Shown here: positions 17,329 to 25,927 of the stretch, one piece after another | Layout of the letters: each line of letters begins with the position of its first letter | Numbering within the stretch: the first letter of the stretch is position 1 | Assembly: GCA_001298575.1 (NCBI GenBank) | Contig: LJCV01000022.1 | Span: forward strand, 29,720-93,719 | Source of the DNA: Actinobacteria bacterium OK074 | GTDB taxonomy: Bacteria > Actinomycetota > Actinomycetes > Streptomycetales > Streptomycetaceae | DNA: 64,000 nt | Direction of reading: 5' to 3' | Notes under the pieces: generated by a model | What the model saw: the letters and a program-made list of their open reading frames with translations, nothing else | Told to the model about the DNA's origin: nothing | Databases searched by the model: none | Program-made: the position numbers and the translations under genes

Positions 17329-18867
17329 ATGCCCAACACCGTCACCGACGGCACCGAGCCGGACGCCATAGCGGCGCCCCCCTCGAACTCCCAGACTTCA
17401 GCCGCCACCCCGGCCGCGACCGCCACCGCTTCGAAGAAGTGGTGGATCCTGGCGATCGTCGCCACCGCGCAGCTCATGGTGGTGCTCGACGCGACCATCG
17501 TGAACATCGCCCTCCCGTCCGCACAGACGGACCTCGGCTTCTCCGACGCCAACCGCCAGTGGATCGTCACCGCGTACGCGCTGGCCTTCTCCTCCCTCCT
17601 GCTGTTCGGCGGCCGCATAGCCGACCTCTTCGGCCGCAAGCCCGCCTTCCTCATCGGCATCGTCGGCTTCGCCGGTGCCTCCGTGCTCGGCGGCGCCGCG
17701 AACGGCTTCACGATGCTGGTGATCGCCCGCGCCCTCCAGGGTGCCTTCGGCGCACTGCTCGCCCCGGCCGCGCTCTCCCTGCTCAACACGACGTTCACCG
17801 ACGCCAAGGAACGCGCCAAGGCGTTCAGCGTGTACGGCGCCATCGCCGGCGCCGGCGGTGCGGTCGGACTGCTGCTGGGCGGCGTGCTGACCGACGCCTT
17901 CGACTGGCGCTGGACGCTGTTCGTCAACATCATCTTCGCCGTGCTGGCCTTCGCGGGCGGCTGGTTCCTGCTCACCAACCACCGCGACGCCGCGGGCGCC
18001 AAGCTGGACCTGCCCGGTACGGTCCTGGTCGCCGCCGGTCTCTTCGCGGTCGTCTACGGCTTCTCCAACGCCGAGACGCACGACTGGAGCGCGCCCGCCA
18101 CCTGGGGCTTCCTGATCTCCGGTGTCGTACTCCTCGCGGTCTTCGCCTGGTGGCAGACGCACACCGAGCACCCGCTGCTGCCGCTGCGCATCCTGACCGA
18201 CCGCAACCGCGCGGCCTCCTACATCACCGTGCTGATCACCGGTGTCGGCACGTTCGGCATCTTCCTGTTCCTCACCTACTACCTCCAGCTCAACCTGGGC
18301 TTCAGCCCGACGAAGACCGGTGTGGCGTTCCTGCCGATGATCGGCACCCTGATGGTGATGGCGCAGGTCTCCACCACGATGCTGGTGCCGCGCTTCGGCC
18401 CGAAGATCATCATTCCGCTGGGCTCCGCCGTGTCCGTGGTGGGCATAGTCTGGCTGACCAACATCGGGATCGGTTCCAGCTACGCGAGCGCGGTGCTGCC
18501 GCAGGTGATGCTGATCGGCGCCGGCATGGGCATCCTGATGCCGCCCGCCATGCAGCTCGCCACGGGCGGGGTCGCGGCCGAGGACGCTGGCGTCGCCTCC
18601 GCGACGGTCAACGCGATGCAGCAGGTGGGCGGTTCCGTGGGTACGGCGCTGCTGAACACCCTGGCTTCGAGCGCCGCGACGAACTACCTGTCCGGCAAGG
18701 ACGCGACCAGCAAGCTGGTCCAGGCCCAGGCCACGATCGAGAGCTACACGACCGCGTTCTGGTGGTCGGCGGGCTTCTTCGCGGTGGGCGGCGTGCTCGC
18801 GGCGGTGATCTACCGCCGGGGCGTGCCGCAGCCGGCGGCGGACGGGGCTCCGGTCGTCCACATGTGA
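17329..18867 (+). CDS. MFS drug exporter, DHA2 (EmrB/QacA, 14-TM) family
   Basis: 512 residues. After a ~35-residue hydrophilic N-terminus, the first helix contains the family signature LMVVLDATIVNIALPSAQTDLG. The second helix and loop read WIVTAYALAFSSLLLFGGRIADLFGRK, and motif C-like GAIAGAGGAVGLLLGG follows. The length and number of hydrophobic blocks fit 14 membrane segments. It probably exports small hydrophobic compounds by proton antiport. The ATG has GGAG about 10 nt upstream. The operator-like palindromes upstream suggest repression lifted by the exported compound. Confidence 0.92.
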   Translation: MPNTVTDGTEPDAIAAPPSNSQTSAATPAATATASKKWWILAIVATAQLMVVLDATIVNIALPSAQTDLGFSDANRQWIVTAYALAFSSLLLFGGRIADLFGRKPAFLIGIVGFAGASVLGGAANGFTMLVIARALQGAFGALLAPAALSLLNTTFTDAKERAKAFSVYGAIAGAGGAVGLLLGGVLTDAFDWRWTLFVNIIFAVLAFAGGWFLLTNHRDAAGAKLDLPGTVLVAAGLFAVVYGFSNAETHDWSAPATWGFLISGVVLLAVFAWWQTHTEHPLLPLRILTDRNRAASYITVLITGVGTFGIFLFLTYYLQLNLGFSPTKTGVAFLPMIGTLMVMAQVSTTMLVPRFGPKIIIPLGSAVSVVGIVWLTNIGIGSSYASAVLPQVMLIGAGMGILMPPAMQLATGGVAAEDAGVASATVNAMQQVGGSVGTALLNTLASSAATNYLSGKDATSKLVQAQATIESYTTAFWWSAGFFAVGGVLAAVIYRRGVPQPAADGAPVVHM

Positions 18868-18879
18868 GCGAGCGGGTGG

Positions 18880-19073
18880 GCGAGCGGTGCTCTGATGCGA
18901 GAGCGGTGCTCCGCTGCGTGATCAGTGCTCCGCAGCGTGAGCAGTGCTCCGACTTGGGGGCGGCGCTCTGGAGTGTGATCGCTGCCCCGAAGCGAGAGCG
19001 CTGGCCTGATTCGAGAGCACCGCTCCGTGACAAGAGCACCGCTTCCCACCGTGAGCACCGCTCCACCACTCCC
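18880..19073. repeat. degenerate ~19-bp tandem repeat array with opposite halves
   Basis: About ten imperfect units of 18-22 bp. Units in the first half carry GAGCGGTGCTC-like sequence (18888 on). Units in the second half carry GAGCACCGCTC, its reverse complement. The array can therefore fold back on itself as a long imperfect hairpin. It fills the space after the exporter gene and before a clear terminator. The frame on either strand shows no gene. Confidence 0.7.
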
Positions 19074-19093
19074 CCCCCACTCGACCCCACTCG

Positions 19094-19121
19094 GCCCGCC
19101 GTCTTCAGGGAGACGGCGGGC
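19094..19121. terminator. hairpin terminator between convergent MFS genes
   Basis: A perfect 11-bp stem, GCCCGCCGTCT with AGACGGCGGGC, and a 6-nt loop TCAGGG. It lies between two genes that end toward each other (18867 and 19186), so it can serve both. Confidence 0.85.
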
Positions 19122-19185
19122 TTCCCCGTGTCCAGGGCCCCCGCAGCGCTGACCGCCTCCGCGGCGTTGACCGCCTCCGCCGCGT

Positions 19186-20493
19186 TCAGGATCCCCGCGC
19201 CACACCCCTCGGCAGTACCAGCAGCGCCCCCACCGGAACCGCCGCGAGGACGAGCCACGGCAGCGCCGGTGGCAGGCCCGCATCGACGAGCGCCCCCGTC
19301 GCCGCGCTGCCCGCGAGGACGATCAGGCCCGACACCGAGGACAACGCGCCGGTGTACAGCCCGAGTCGGCCGTCCTCCGCCAGGTCGGGCACCCAGGCAC
19401 GGGCCGCCGGGGTCACGAGCATCTGGCCGAGCGTGAGCAGGACGACGAACCCGGCCGCGGGCAGCAGCCCCGCGCCGCCCGTCCAGGCCGCCGGGCGGGC
19501 GACCGCCACCACCCCGAACCCGGCGGCGATGAGGACCAGCCCCGCGGCCATCGAGCGGCGCAGGTCGAGCCGGTCCCCCACCCACCGGGTCACCGGCAGT
19601 TGGGCGGTCACCACCAGGATCGAGGACAGCGCGAAGAGCCAGGCCAGCGGGGCCTGCGAGCCGGTGGCGCGTTCGACCTCGGCGGGCAGCAGCAGGTACA
19701 GCTGGTTGTACGCCAGCAGGTAGGCGCCGTATCCGCAGCACAGTGCCAGGAAGCGGCGGTTGCGCACCAGCATCCGGGCGCCGCCCCTGGCCCGGGTGCG
19801 GGTGCGGCCCGGGATGTGCTGGGGCAGCAGTCGCGCGTGCCCGACGAGGACGAGGACGAAGACGCCTGCACCGGCGAGGCACACCGCGCGGAAGTCCACG
19901 GCCAGCAGCAGCGCGCCGAGCAACGGCCCGACGAACGCGCCGGCCTGCCCCGCCACGGTGAACAGGGCCAGGACCCGGGTGCGCGGGCCGCCGCCCGCCT
20001 CCTCCCAGCACACCGCCTGCCGTGCCACCTCCGACTCCACGGCGGGCGAGAACAGCGCGGCGGCGAAGCCGATCAGCAGGACGGCGCCGACGACCGTCCA
20101 GGGGCGGCTCGCGTACCCCAGCCAGGCGAACCCGGCGATCCGCAGCGCGCACCCGGCGAGCACGACGGGGCGGACGCCGAACCGGTCGGCGAGCGCGCCG
20201 CCCACCACGAACAGGCCCTGCTGGCTGAACGTCCGCAGCCCCAGCACGAACCCGACCAGCCACCCCACCATCCCGACCGCCGTCCCAAGGTGCTCGGCGA
20301 GAAAGGGCAGGACGGCGTAGAAGCCGATGTTGAAGGCGAGTTGGGTCAGGATCAGCAGCCGCAACAGGGGCGACAGCCCCCGCCAGACGGCCGCGCGCCC
20401 CACGACGGGCGCACCGCTCCGCACGGCCTGCCCGGCCTGCCCAATAGGCTCGTTCCGCTCGGTCTGCCCAATAGGCTCGGTCCGCTCGGTCAC
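19186..20493 (-). CDS. MFS transporter
   Basis: 435 residues with 12 predicted hydrophobic segments. The first is LLRLLILTQLAFNIGFYAVL, followed by the MFS loop motif GGALADRFGVRP. The N-terminal 30 residues repeat ERTEPIGQ, reflecting a 24-bp near-duplication at 20440-20490. The GTG at 20493 overlaps the stop of the upstream permease gene (ATGTGA), so it is the last gene of a binding protein-permease-MFS operon. The substrate is unknown; the operon suggests export of something linked to peptide or metallophore uptake. Confidence 0.85.
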   Translation of the reverse strand: MTERTEPIGQTERNEPIGQAGQAVRSGAPVVGRAAVWRGLSPLLRLLILTQLAFNIGFYAVLPFLAEHLGTAVGMVGWLVGFVLGLRTFSQQGLFVVGGALADRFGVRPVVLAGCALRIAGFAWLGYASRPWTVVGAVLLIGFAAALFSPAVESEVARQAVCWEEAGGGPRTRVLALFTVAGQAGAFVGPLLGALLLAVDFRAVCLAGAGVFVLVLVGHARLLPQHIPGRTRTRARGGARMLVRNRRFLALCCGYGAYLLAYNQLYLLLPAEVERATGSQAPLAWLFALSSILVVTAQLPVTRWVGDRLDLRRSMAAGLVLIAAGFGVVAVARPAAWTGGAGLLPAAGFVVLLTLGQMLVTPAARAWVPDLAEDGRLGLYTGALSSVSGLIVLAGSAATGALVDAGLPPALPWLVLAAVPVGALLVLPRGVARGS

Positions 20494-22292
20494 ATGGCCT
20501 CCCTGGCAGCCGTCGATGAGTCGGGCGAGTTGGCGGTGCCGCGCGGCGAACAGGCCGTAGCGGCAGGCGAGTCGGCGCCCGTACGACGGCGAAGGCGCAG
20601 GCGCGGCCGTCGTACCCCTCCGGCGGCGGTCACCGCGAGTGCGCCCAGGAGGGCGAGGGCGGCGGCCGGGGCGAGCAGGGCCCAGGGGGCGCGTTCGACG
20701 TAGGGCTGGTTCTCGGCGAGGAGCAACCCCCAGTCGGGGGACGGCGGTTGGGCGCCGAGGCCGAGGAAGCCGAGGGCGGCCAGGGCGAGGGCCACGCCGG
20801 GCAGCCGGACCAGGGCGTGCCGGGCGACGGGCGGGAGGACGGCGGGCAGCAGTTCGTGCCGCAGCAGGTACAGGCGGCCCGCGCCGAGGCCGCGGGTGGC
20901 ACTCACGTGGGTGGTGGCGCGTTCCTGGCGCAGGAGTGCCGAGGTGTGGGTGGCCAGCGGGGCCCAGGCGACGGCCGCCACGGCGAGTGCCGGGGTGGCG
21001 GCGTGGGTGCCCGCGACCGCGGTGACCAGCAGCCCGGCCAGGACGGGCGGTACGGCGTTGACGGTGTCGGCCAGCGGCGCGGACAGCCGGGGCACGAGGC
21101 CGAGCAGGACCCCCGCGACCAGCGCCCCGGCGCTGACGGCGAGGGCGAGCGCGAGAGTGTCGAAGGCGCCGTGCCCGAGGCGGGCGAGGACGTCCCGGCC
21201 GAGTGCGTCGGTGCCCAACGGGTGGGACCGGGACGGGGGTTGGAGCCGGGCGGTGGTGTCCAGGGCGAGCGGGTCGCGGGCGAGACCGAGGGCGACGACG
21301 CCGAGCAGCAGGGCACCGTAGAGGAGGGGGGCGGTCCGGGGTGTGGGTGGCTGGGGGCGGTGCAGGCTCTGGAGGGCGCCGTCGCGCAGGGCCGGGCCGG
21401 TGAGGAGGCGGGCGCCGAGCCGGGCGAGGAGGTTCACGGCGGCGGCGAGCGCGACGAGGTCGAGGGTGCCGGCCTGGAGGACGGGGAGGTCCTGGGCGAT
21501 GGCGGCCTGGAGGGTGGCCCGGCCGAGTCCGGGTATGTCGAAGATCTGCTCGACGGCGACCGCGCCGCCGGTCAGACCGACCGCGAACAGCCCGGCGTTG
21601 GGCAGCAGCGCGGGGAGGCAGCGGCGGACGGCCTGCCGGGCGACGCGGCGGCCCGGTACGCCGCGGGCGGCTGCGGCCAGGGCCCATGGTTCGGCGAAGG
21701 CGCCGGGCAGCATGTCGTCGAGGAGCCGGCCGAGCAGCGCCCCGGCGGGCAGTCCGAGGGCGAGGGCGGGCAGGACGGTCCAGCGGGGCCCGTACCATCC
21801 GAGGGCGGGCAGCCAGCCGAGATGCACGCCGACGACGGCCGCGAGCACGGACGCGGTGAGGAACTCCGGCAGCGCGGCGAGCAGGGCGGCACCGCTGCCG
21901 GCACGACGGCCGACACCGCCGTGCCGGGCGCCGAGCCACAGCGTGCGGGCGCACACCGTGGCGGCCGTGGCCAGGGCGACGCCGAGCGCCACGGCCATCA
22001 GCAGCAGCGAGACCCCGAACGCCTGCGCCACGGACGGCGCGACCTCGGCCCCCGAGATCCACGACCGCCCCGCGTCCCCCCGCACCAGCCCGCCGAGCCA
22101 CCGCCCGAGCAGCGCCAACGGCCCGTTGTCCAGCGCGAGTTGGTCCCGTACGGCCGCCAGCACCTCGGGGGTGGGAGTCCGTTCGGCGGACCGTGCTCTG
22201 AGTACGGTGAGTGCGGGATCGGTGCGCGACAGCCAGGGCAGCAGCCCGATCCCGCACACGAGGACGGCGGTGACGACGGCCCGCCACAGCAC
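20490..22292 (-). CDS. ABC permease, fused DppB-like and DppC-like halves
   Basis: 600 residues that contain two permease units normally made as separate proteins. Residues about 1-310 match DppB/OppB-type permeases, with the conserved loop AARGVPGRRVARQAVRRCLP and EQIFDIPGLGRATLQAA. Residues about 320-590 match DppC/OppC types: HPLGTDALGRDVLARLGHGA, the loop ATRGLGAGRLYLLRHELLP, and LGFLGLGAQPPSPDWGLLL. The predicted start is a GTG with no obvious ribosome site; no better ATG or GTG exists in frame after the upstream stop. No ATPase gene is present in this operon, so ATPases must be encoded elsewhere. Confidence 0.88.
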   Translation of the reverse strand: MLWRAVVTAVLVCGIGLLPWLSRTDPALTVLRARSAERTPTPEVLAAVRDQLALDNGPLALLGRWLGGLVRGDAGRSWISGAEVAPSVAQAFGVSLLLMAVALGVALATAATVCARTLWLGARHGGVGRRAGSGAALLAALPEFLTASVLAAVVGVHLGWLPALGWYGPRWTVLPALALGLPAGALLGRLLDDMLPGAFAEPWALAAAARGVPGRRVARQAVRRCLPALLPNAGLFAVGLTGGAVAVEQIFDIPGLGRATLQAAIAQDLPVLQAGTLDLVALAAAVNLLARLGARLLTGPALRDGALQSLHRPQPPTPRTAPLLYGALLLGVVALGLARDPLALDTTARLQPPSRSHPLGTDALGRDVLARLGHGAFDTLALALAVSAGALVAGVLLGLVPRLSAPLADTVNAVPPVLAGLLVTAVAGTHAATPALAVAAVAWAPLATHTSALLRQERATTHVSATRGLGAGRLYLLRHELLPAVLPPVARHALVRLPGVALALAALGFLGLGAQPPSPDWGLLLAENQPYVERAPWALLAPAAALALLGALAVTAAGGVRRPRLRLRRRTGADSPAATACSPRGTANSPDSSTAAREAM

Positions 22293-22357
22293 CGGGCCGA
22301 GCCGTATCGCGGCGGCGACGGCGGTGCGCCCGTTCGCCCGCCGCCCCGCGCCCCCGC

Positions 22358-23866
22358 TCAGCGCCGTGTCCCCGGGCCGATCAGGGTGCGCTCGTACGGG
22401 TCGAGGAGGGTGCCCCGTACCGTCGTGGCGATGCCCGTGATGATGCGCTGGTGGACGAGCGGGACCACGGCGTCGGTGCCGAGGATCGCGGCCTCCGCGG
22501 TCAGCGCGGCGCGCTGCCGTTCGGCGGTGTCGGCGGCCCGCTCGGCGGTGGCGACGGCCTTGTCGACCCGGCTGTCGCAGAGTTGGGCGAGGTTGTAGTC
22601 GCCGGCGCAGGTGTAGTCGCTCGCGAGGATCGAGACGGGGTCGCCGGTGTCGAGCAGGGTGTTGCGGGCGGCGAGGACGGCGTCGAACCTGCCGTCCAGC
22701 GCGTCGGATTCGAGCCGCGAGTACTCCCGTACGACCAGCTTCACCGTGAACCCGGCCTGGGTGAGCTGCCGTTCGACGACTTGCGCGGCCTCGGGGAGTT
22801 CGGGCCGGTTGGTGTACGTGGCCAGGGTGAGCGCGGTGCCGTCGGCGTCCTTCGCGGCGGCCCGGCCGGTGGGCTGGACGCGCGCGTCGGCCGCCCAGGT
22901 GACGGCGGGCCCGTAGATGCCGACGCCGGGGTCGGCGTACCCCTCGTACACGCCCTCGGCGAGCGCCGACGTGTCGAGCGCGGCGCGGACGGCGGCGCGC
23001 AGGCCCGCGTTCTTCAGCGGCCCGGAGGCGGTGTTGAGCAGGAGGCCGGTGGTGCGTGTGGTGGCCGTCTCGTGCCGGACGTTCCGGTCCAGGGCGGCGG
23101 CCTGGGAGACGGGCACCGCCTCGGCGATGTCGGTCCCGCCGGTGCGCAGCGCGTTGGTGCGGGCGGTGCCGTCGGCGATGAACTTCACGTCGACGCCCGC
23201 GGATTGGGCGCGTCCGCCCCAGTAGTCGTCGAAGCGGTCCAGGGTGGCCGCGGTGGTACCGGTGACCTTGGTGATCTCGAAGGGTCCGGTGGCCGTACCG
23301 ACGGGGTTCACCGCCGTGCCGCCGTACGCCTTCGGGGCGAGCACCACGAGGCCGGGGCTGGTCAGGCGCAGCGGGAGCACCGGGTCCGGGTCGCCGGTGG
23401 TGACGCGGACCCGGCCGTCGCCCGCGGCCTTGGCGGTGAGGTGCACGCCGGTCAGGGCGGCGGGGACGGGCTCGGCCGCGGCGGCCTTGTTCAGGGCGGT
23501 GGCGACGGCGGCGGCCGTGACCTCGGTGCCGTCCTGGAAGGTGGCCTCGCGCAGGGTGAACAGCCAGGTCCGGTCGGAGTCGCGGGTCCAGGAGGCGGCG
23601 AGCGCGGGGGCCGCGGTGCCGTTGGCGTCCAGCGTGGTCAGGCCCTCGGTGACGCCGAGGCGGCTGAGGAGGGTGGCGTCGGCGCCGTACGGGGAGAGGT
23701 TCTCGGCGGGCGGGAAGGCGAGGGCGACGCGCAGCCGGGCACCGCCGCCCAAGCCAGAGCCGGAGCCGGACGAGCCGTTGGTGCCGCCGGTGGCGAAACA
23801 GCCGGTGAGCAGGGGTGCGAGCAGCAGGCCGGCGACGGGGGGGGGGGGGCGCGGAGGGCGCGGCAT
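22358..23866 (-). CDS. ABC transporter substrate-binding lipoprotein, family 5 (DppA/OppA-like)
   Basis: About 502 residues. The signal peptide ends in a lipobox LLTGC, so the protein is membrane-anchored by a lipidated Cys. The mature part has family features: LRVALAFPPAENLSPYGADA, LVVGxW-like LAASWTRDSDRTWLFTLREA TFQDG split across the domain, and a C-terminal LLDPYERTLIG. It should deliver peptides, nickel chelates or similar ligands to the fused permease next to it. The start chosen (ATG at 23866) gives a compact signal peptide. The signal sequence contains a run of 13 C on the coding strand, so frame integrity depends on that count being right. Confidence 0.88.
   Translation of the reverse strand: MPRPPRPPPPVAGLLLAPLLTGCFATGGTNGSSGSGSGLGGGARLRVALAFPPAENLSPYGADATLLSRLGVTEGLTTLDANGTAAPALAASWTRDSDRTWLFTLREATFQDGTEVTAAAVATALNKAAAAEPVPAALTGVHLTAKAAGDGRVRVTTGDPDPVLPLRLTSPGLVVLAPKAYGGTAVNPVGTATGPFEITKVTGTTAATLDRFDDYWGGRAQSAGVDVKFIADGTARTNALRTGGTDIAEAVPVSQAAALDRNVRHETATTRTTGLLLNTASGPLKNAGLRAAVRAALDTSALAEGVYEGYADPGVGIYGPAVTWAADARVQPTGRAAAKDADGTALTLATYTNRPELPEAAQVVERQLTQAGFTVKLVVREYSRLESDALDGRFDAVLAARNTLLDTGDPVSILASDYTCAGDYNLAQLCDSRVDKAVATAERAADTAERQRAALTAEAAILGTDAVVPLVHQRIITGIATTVRGTLLDPYERTLIGPGTRR
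23837..23849. repeat. 13-G homopolymer inside the lipoprotein signal sequence
   Basis: Thirteen consecutive G (C on the coding strand) encode the PPPP stretch just after the lipoprotein start. Such tracts slip during replication. As given, the frame is intact. A change of one base would truncate the protein. Confidence 0.95.
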
Positions 23867-23944
23867 GGGACTCTTTCTTCGCGGGGCGGGACCTCGGAAC
23901 AACGTGCTTGAGCGGCAGGGCGCGGCCGGGCGCTCGAAGTGCCG

Positions 23945-24472
23945 TCAGGCGAGCGGGACTTCGAAGTGGACGACCCTGGATCCGCCCGGTTCCTCGCGCT
24001 CGTCGTGCACGACCTTCCCGAGCGAGCGCCAGAAGTCCTCGGCGCCGGGCACGGCGGGGTCGGTGTGCAGATAGACCGACCGGTAGCCGCCGTCCGCCGC
24101 GGCGAAGCCGAGGAGTTCGCGCACCAGCCGCCGGGCCAGTCCGCGCCGCCGGTGCGCGGGGCGGACGTACACGCGGCGCAGCTGGGCCGTCTCGCCGGAC
24201 GGGTAACGCTCGGCCAGGTGGCGGGGGTTGGGCGGGCTCGCGGGACCGCGGGAGTCGAGGGCGCCGGTCGCGACGGCCCGGCCGTCCGCGTCCAGGACGA
24301 CCAGGAGCGTGTGGCGGGGGTCGGCCAGGTAGGCGGCGGCCGGGTCGACGATGTCGCCGTGCCAGTGCGGTACGTAGCCGGTGCCGAAGTCGCGGTAGAC
24401 GGTGTCGAGCATGACGGCCCGGGCGCCGTCGACGTCGTCCGGGGTGGCGGTTCTGATGCGGTAGTCCTGCAC
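23945..24472 (-). CDS. GNAT-family N-acetyltransferase
   Basis: About 175 residues. The acetyl-CoA-binding motif A is RRVYVRPAHRRRGLARRLV. Upstream strands (YRIRTATPDDVDGARAVML) and the C-terminal DFWRSLGKVVHDEREEPG complete the fold. It transfers an acetyl group to an unknown amine. The GTG at 24472 has AGGA 7 nt upstream; another GTG at 24478 is too close to it. It probably has its own promoter or is the first gene of the binding protein operon (gap 78 bp). Confidence 0.85.
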   Translation of the reverse strand: MQDYRIRTATPDDVDGARAVMLDTVYRDFGTGYVPHWHGDIVDPAAAYLADPRHTLLVVLDADGRAVATGALDSRGPASPPNPRHLAERYPSGETAQLRRVYVRPAHRRRGLARRLVRELLGFAAADGGYRSVYLHTDPAVPGAEDFWRSLGKVVHDEREEPGGSRVVHFEVPLA

Positions 24473-24708
24473 CTGCACATCCTATGCATTAAGGACCGAA
24501 GTCCTGCTCCGGGTCGCACGACCTCCGGCCGCCGCGGCCATTACCGGCCGTTACACGCTCAATCCCCGGCGGAAAATCAAGACATCGACGTGGAATTCAC
24601 CCGGTCGAGTGAACCGGCTTCTCCGGGCCCCGCACCGCGGATGATCTCCGCCCACCCGGGGTAACTACGGAGATCGAATACCCCCCTCCCCGCCGAGGTG
24701 GAGCCCTG

Positions 24709-25125
24709 ATGCCGTCCGGACCAGCCGACGACCGCCCCGCCGATCCGCCCGAAGACAGGATCAGCGCGTGCGGGCACCCCACGGCGAACGCACACGCGCG
24801 GTCCTATGCCAGGGGCGCATGCACGGTCGTCGTGGTGTCGGGCGAGATCGACCTGGCCACGGCGGAGTGCGTCGCCGTGCATCTCCAGGCCGCCACGGCG
24901 GGGTCCGCGCCGGACGTGGTCGTCGACCTGCGGCCGGTCGCGTTCTTCGACTGCTCGGGGCTGCGGGTGCTGTGCCGGGCGGAGTACCGGGCCCGGGAAC
25001 ACGGCGGACGGCTGCGGATCGTCAGCGACCAGCCGCGCATCCATCGGCTGCTGCGCGCCGCCGGCCTGCTGAAACGCTTCCCGCCGCTCGCGCAGCCGCC
25101 GCCCATGGAGCGGCCGGAGGGCTGA
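24709..25125 (+). CDS. STAS-domain anti-anti-sigma factor
   Basis: 138 residues. After a ~28-residue N-terminal extension the STAS fold runs from CTVVVVSGEIDLATAECV through PDVVVDLRPVAFFDCSGLRVL to RLRIVSDQPRIHRLLRAAGL. The Ser in FFDCSGL is the usual phosphorylation site for an anti-sigma kinase, and dephosphorylation by a SpoIIE-type phosphatase would reactivate it. Such phosphatases and a HATPase-type protein occur elsewhere in this window, but a direct partnership cannot be shown. GGTGGAG precedes the ATG. Confidence 0.9.
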   Translation: MPSGPADDRPADPPEDRISACGHPTANAHARSYARGACTVVVVSGEIDLATAECVAVHLQAATAGSAPDVVVDLRPVAFFDCSGLRVLCRAEYRAREHGGRLRIVSDQPRIHRLLRAAGLLKRFPPLAQPPPMERPEG

Positions 25126-25229
25126 GCGCCGCCGGGCCCTGTTTCCGCGTTCGCCACCATCGTCGGCGCGTCGGGGCCACCATGGGTGCTCGTGATGACG
25201 CTGGGACCCCTGGTCGTGGAGCGCGAGTG

Positions 25230-25913
25230 ATGGACGCGTGGGTGGACCTGTCCGTGCCCGTGGTCTCCGGGATGCCCGTGTATCCCCAGGACCCCCGGGT
25301 CGAGCTGTCCCGCGCGCTGCGGGTCGCCACGGACGGGGTCAACGTCCTGGAACTGCACATGGGTTCGCACTCCGGTACGCACGTGGACGCGCCCTACCAC
25401 GTGGACTCCGCCTGGCCCACGCTGGACGCGCTGCCGCTGGCGCAGTTCACCGGGCCCGCCGTGGTGGCGGACCTGCGCGGGCTGCGGTCGCGCACGCCGA
25501 TCACGCCCGGTCTGCTGGCCCCGGCCCTGAGCATGCTGCGGTTGCAGCCGGGCGCGATCCTGCTGCTGGCCACCGGCTGGTCGGTCTACTGGGGCATCCC
25601 GCAGTACACCGACCAGCCCTGGCTCACGCCCGAGGCCGCGCGGGTCCTCGTCAACGCGGGGGTGCGCACCGTCGGCGTGGACGCCCTGAGCGTGGACGCC
25701 ACCGGGGACCCCGATCTGCCCGCCCACCGGGTGCTGTGCGGCGCCGGTGGCGTCATCGCGGAGAACCTGACCGGCCTCGACCGGCTGCTGGCCGCGCAGG
25801 CGGCGGGCCGCCCGGTGGAGGTGTTCCTGCTGCCGTTGCGCCTGACCGGCGCGGACGGCTCACCGGTACGGGCGGCGGCCCGGATCGGCGGCGCGGTGCG
25901 CGGCATACCGTAA
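25230..25913 (+). CDS. cyclase-family (KynB-like) metal-dependent hydrolase
   Basis: 227 residues. The metal-binding signature HSGTHVDAPYH lies at about residue 50, after the conserved N-terminus WVDLSVPVVSGMPVYPQDP. This family includes arylformamidase KynB and isatin hydrolase, which open formamides or cyclic amides with Zn or Mn. There is no kynurenine pathway gene nearby, so the substrate is unknown. An adjacent in-frame GTG at 25227 is an alternative start. It is convergent with the following minus-strand gene, only 14 bp apart. Confidence 0.88.
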   Translation: MDAWVDLSVPVVSGMPVYPQDPRVELSRALRVATDGVNVLELHMGSHSGTHVDAPYHVDSAWPTLDALPLAQFTGPAVVADLRGLRSRTPITPGLLAPALSMLRLQPGAILLLATGWSVYWGIPQYTDQPWLTPEAARVLVNAGVRTVGVDALSVDATGDPDLPAHRVLCGAGGVIAENLTGLDRLLAAQAAGRPVEVFLLPLRLTGADGSPVRAAARIGGAVRGIP

Positions 25914-25927
25914 GCCGCACCCCGGCC

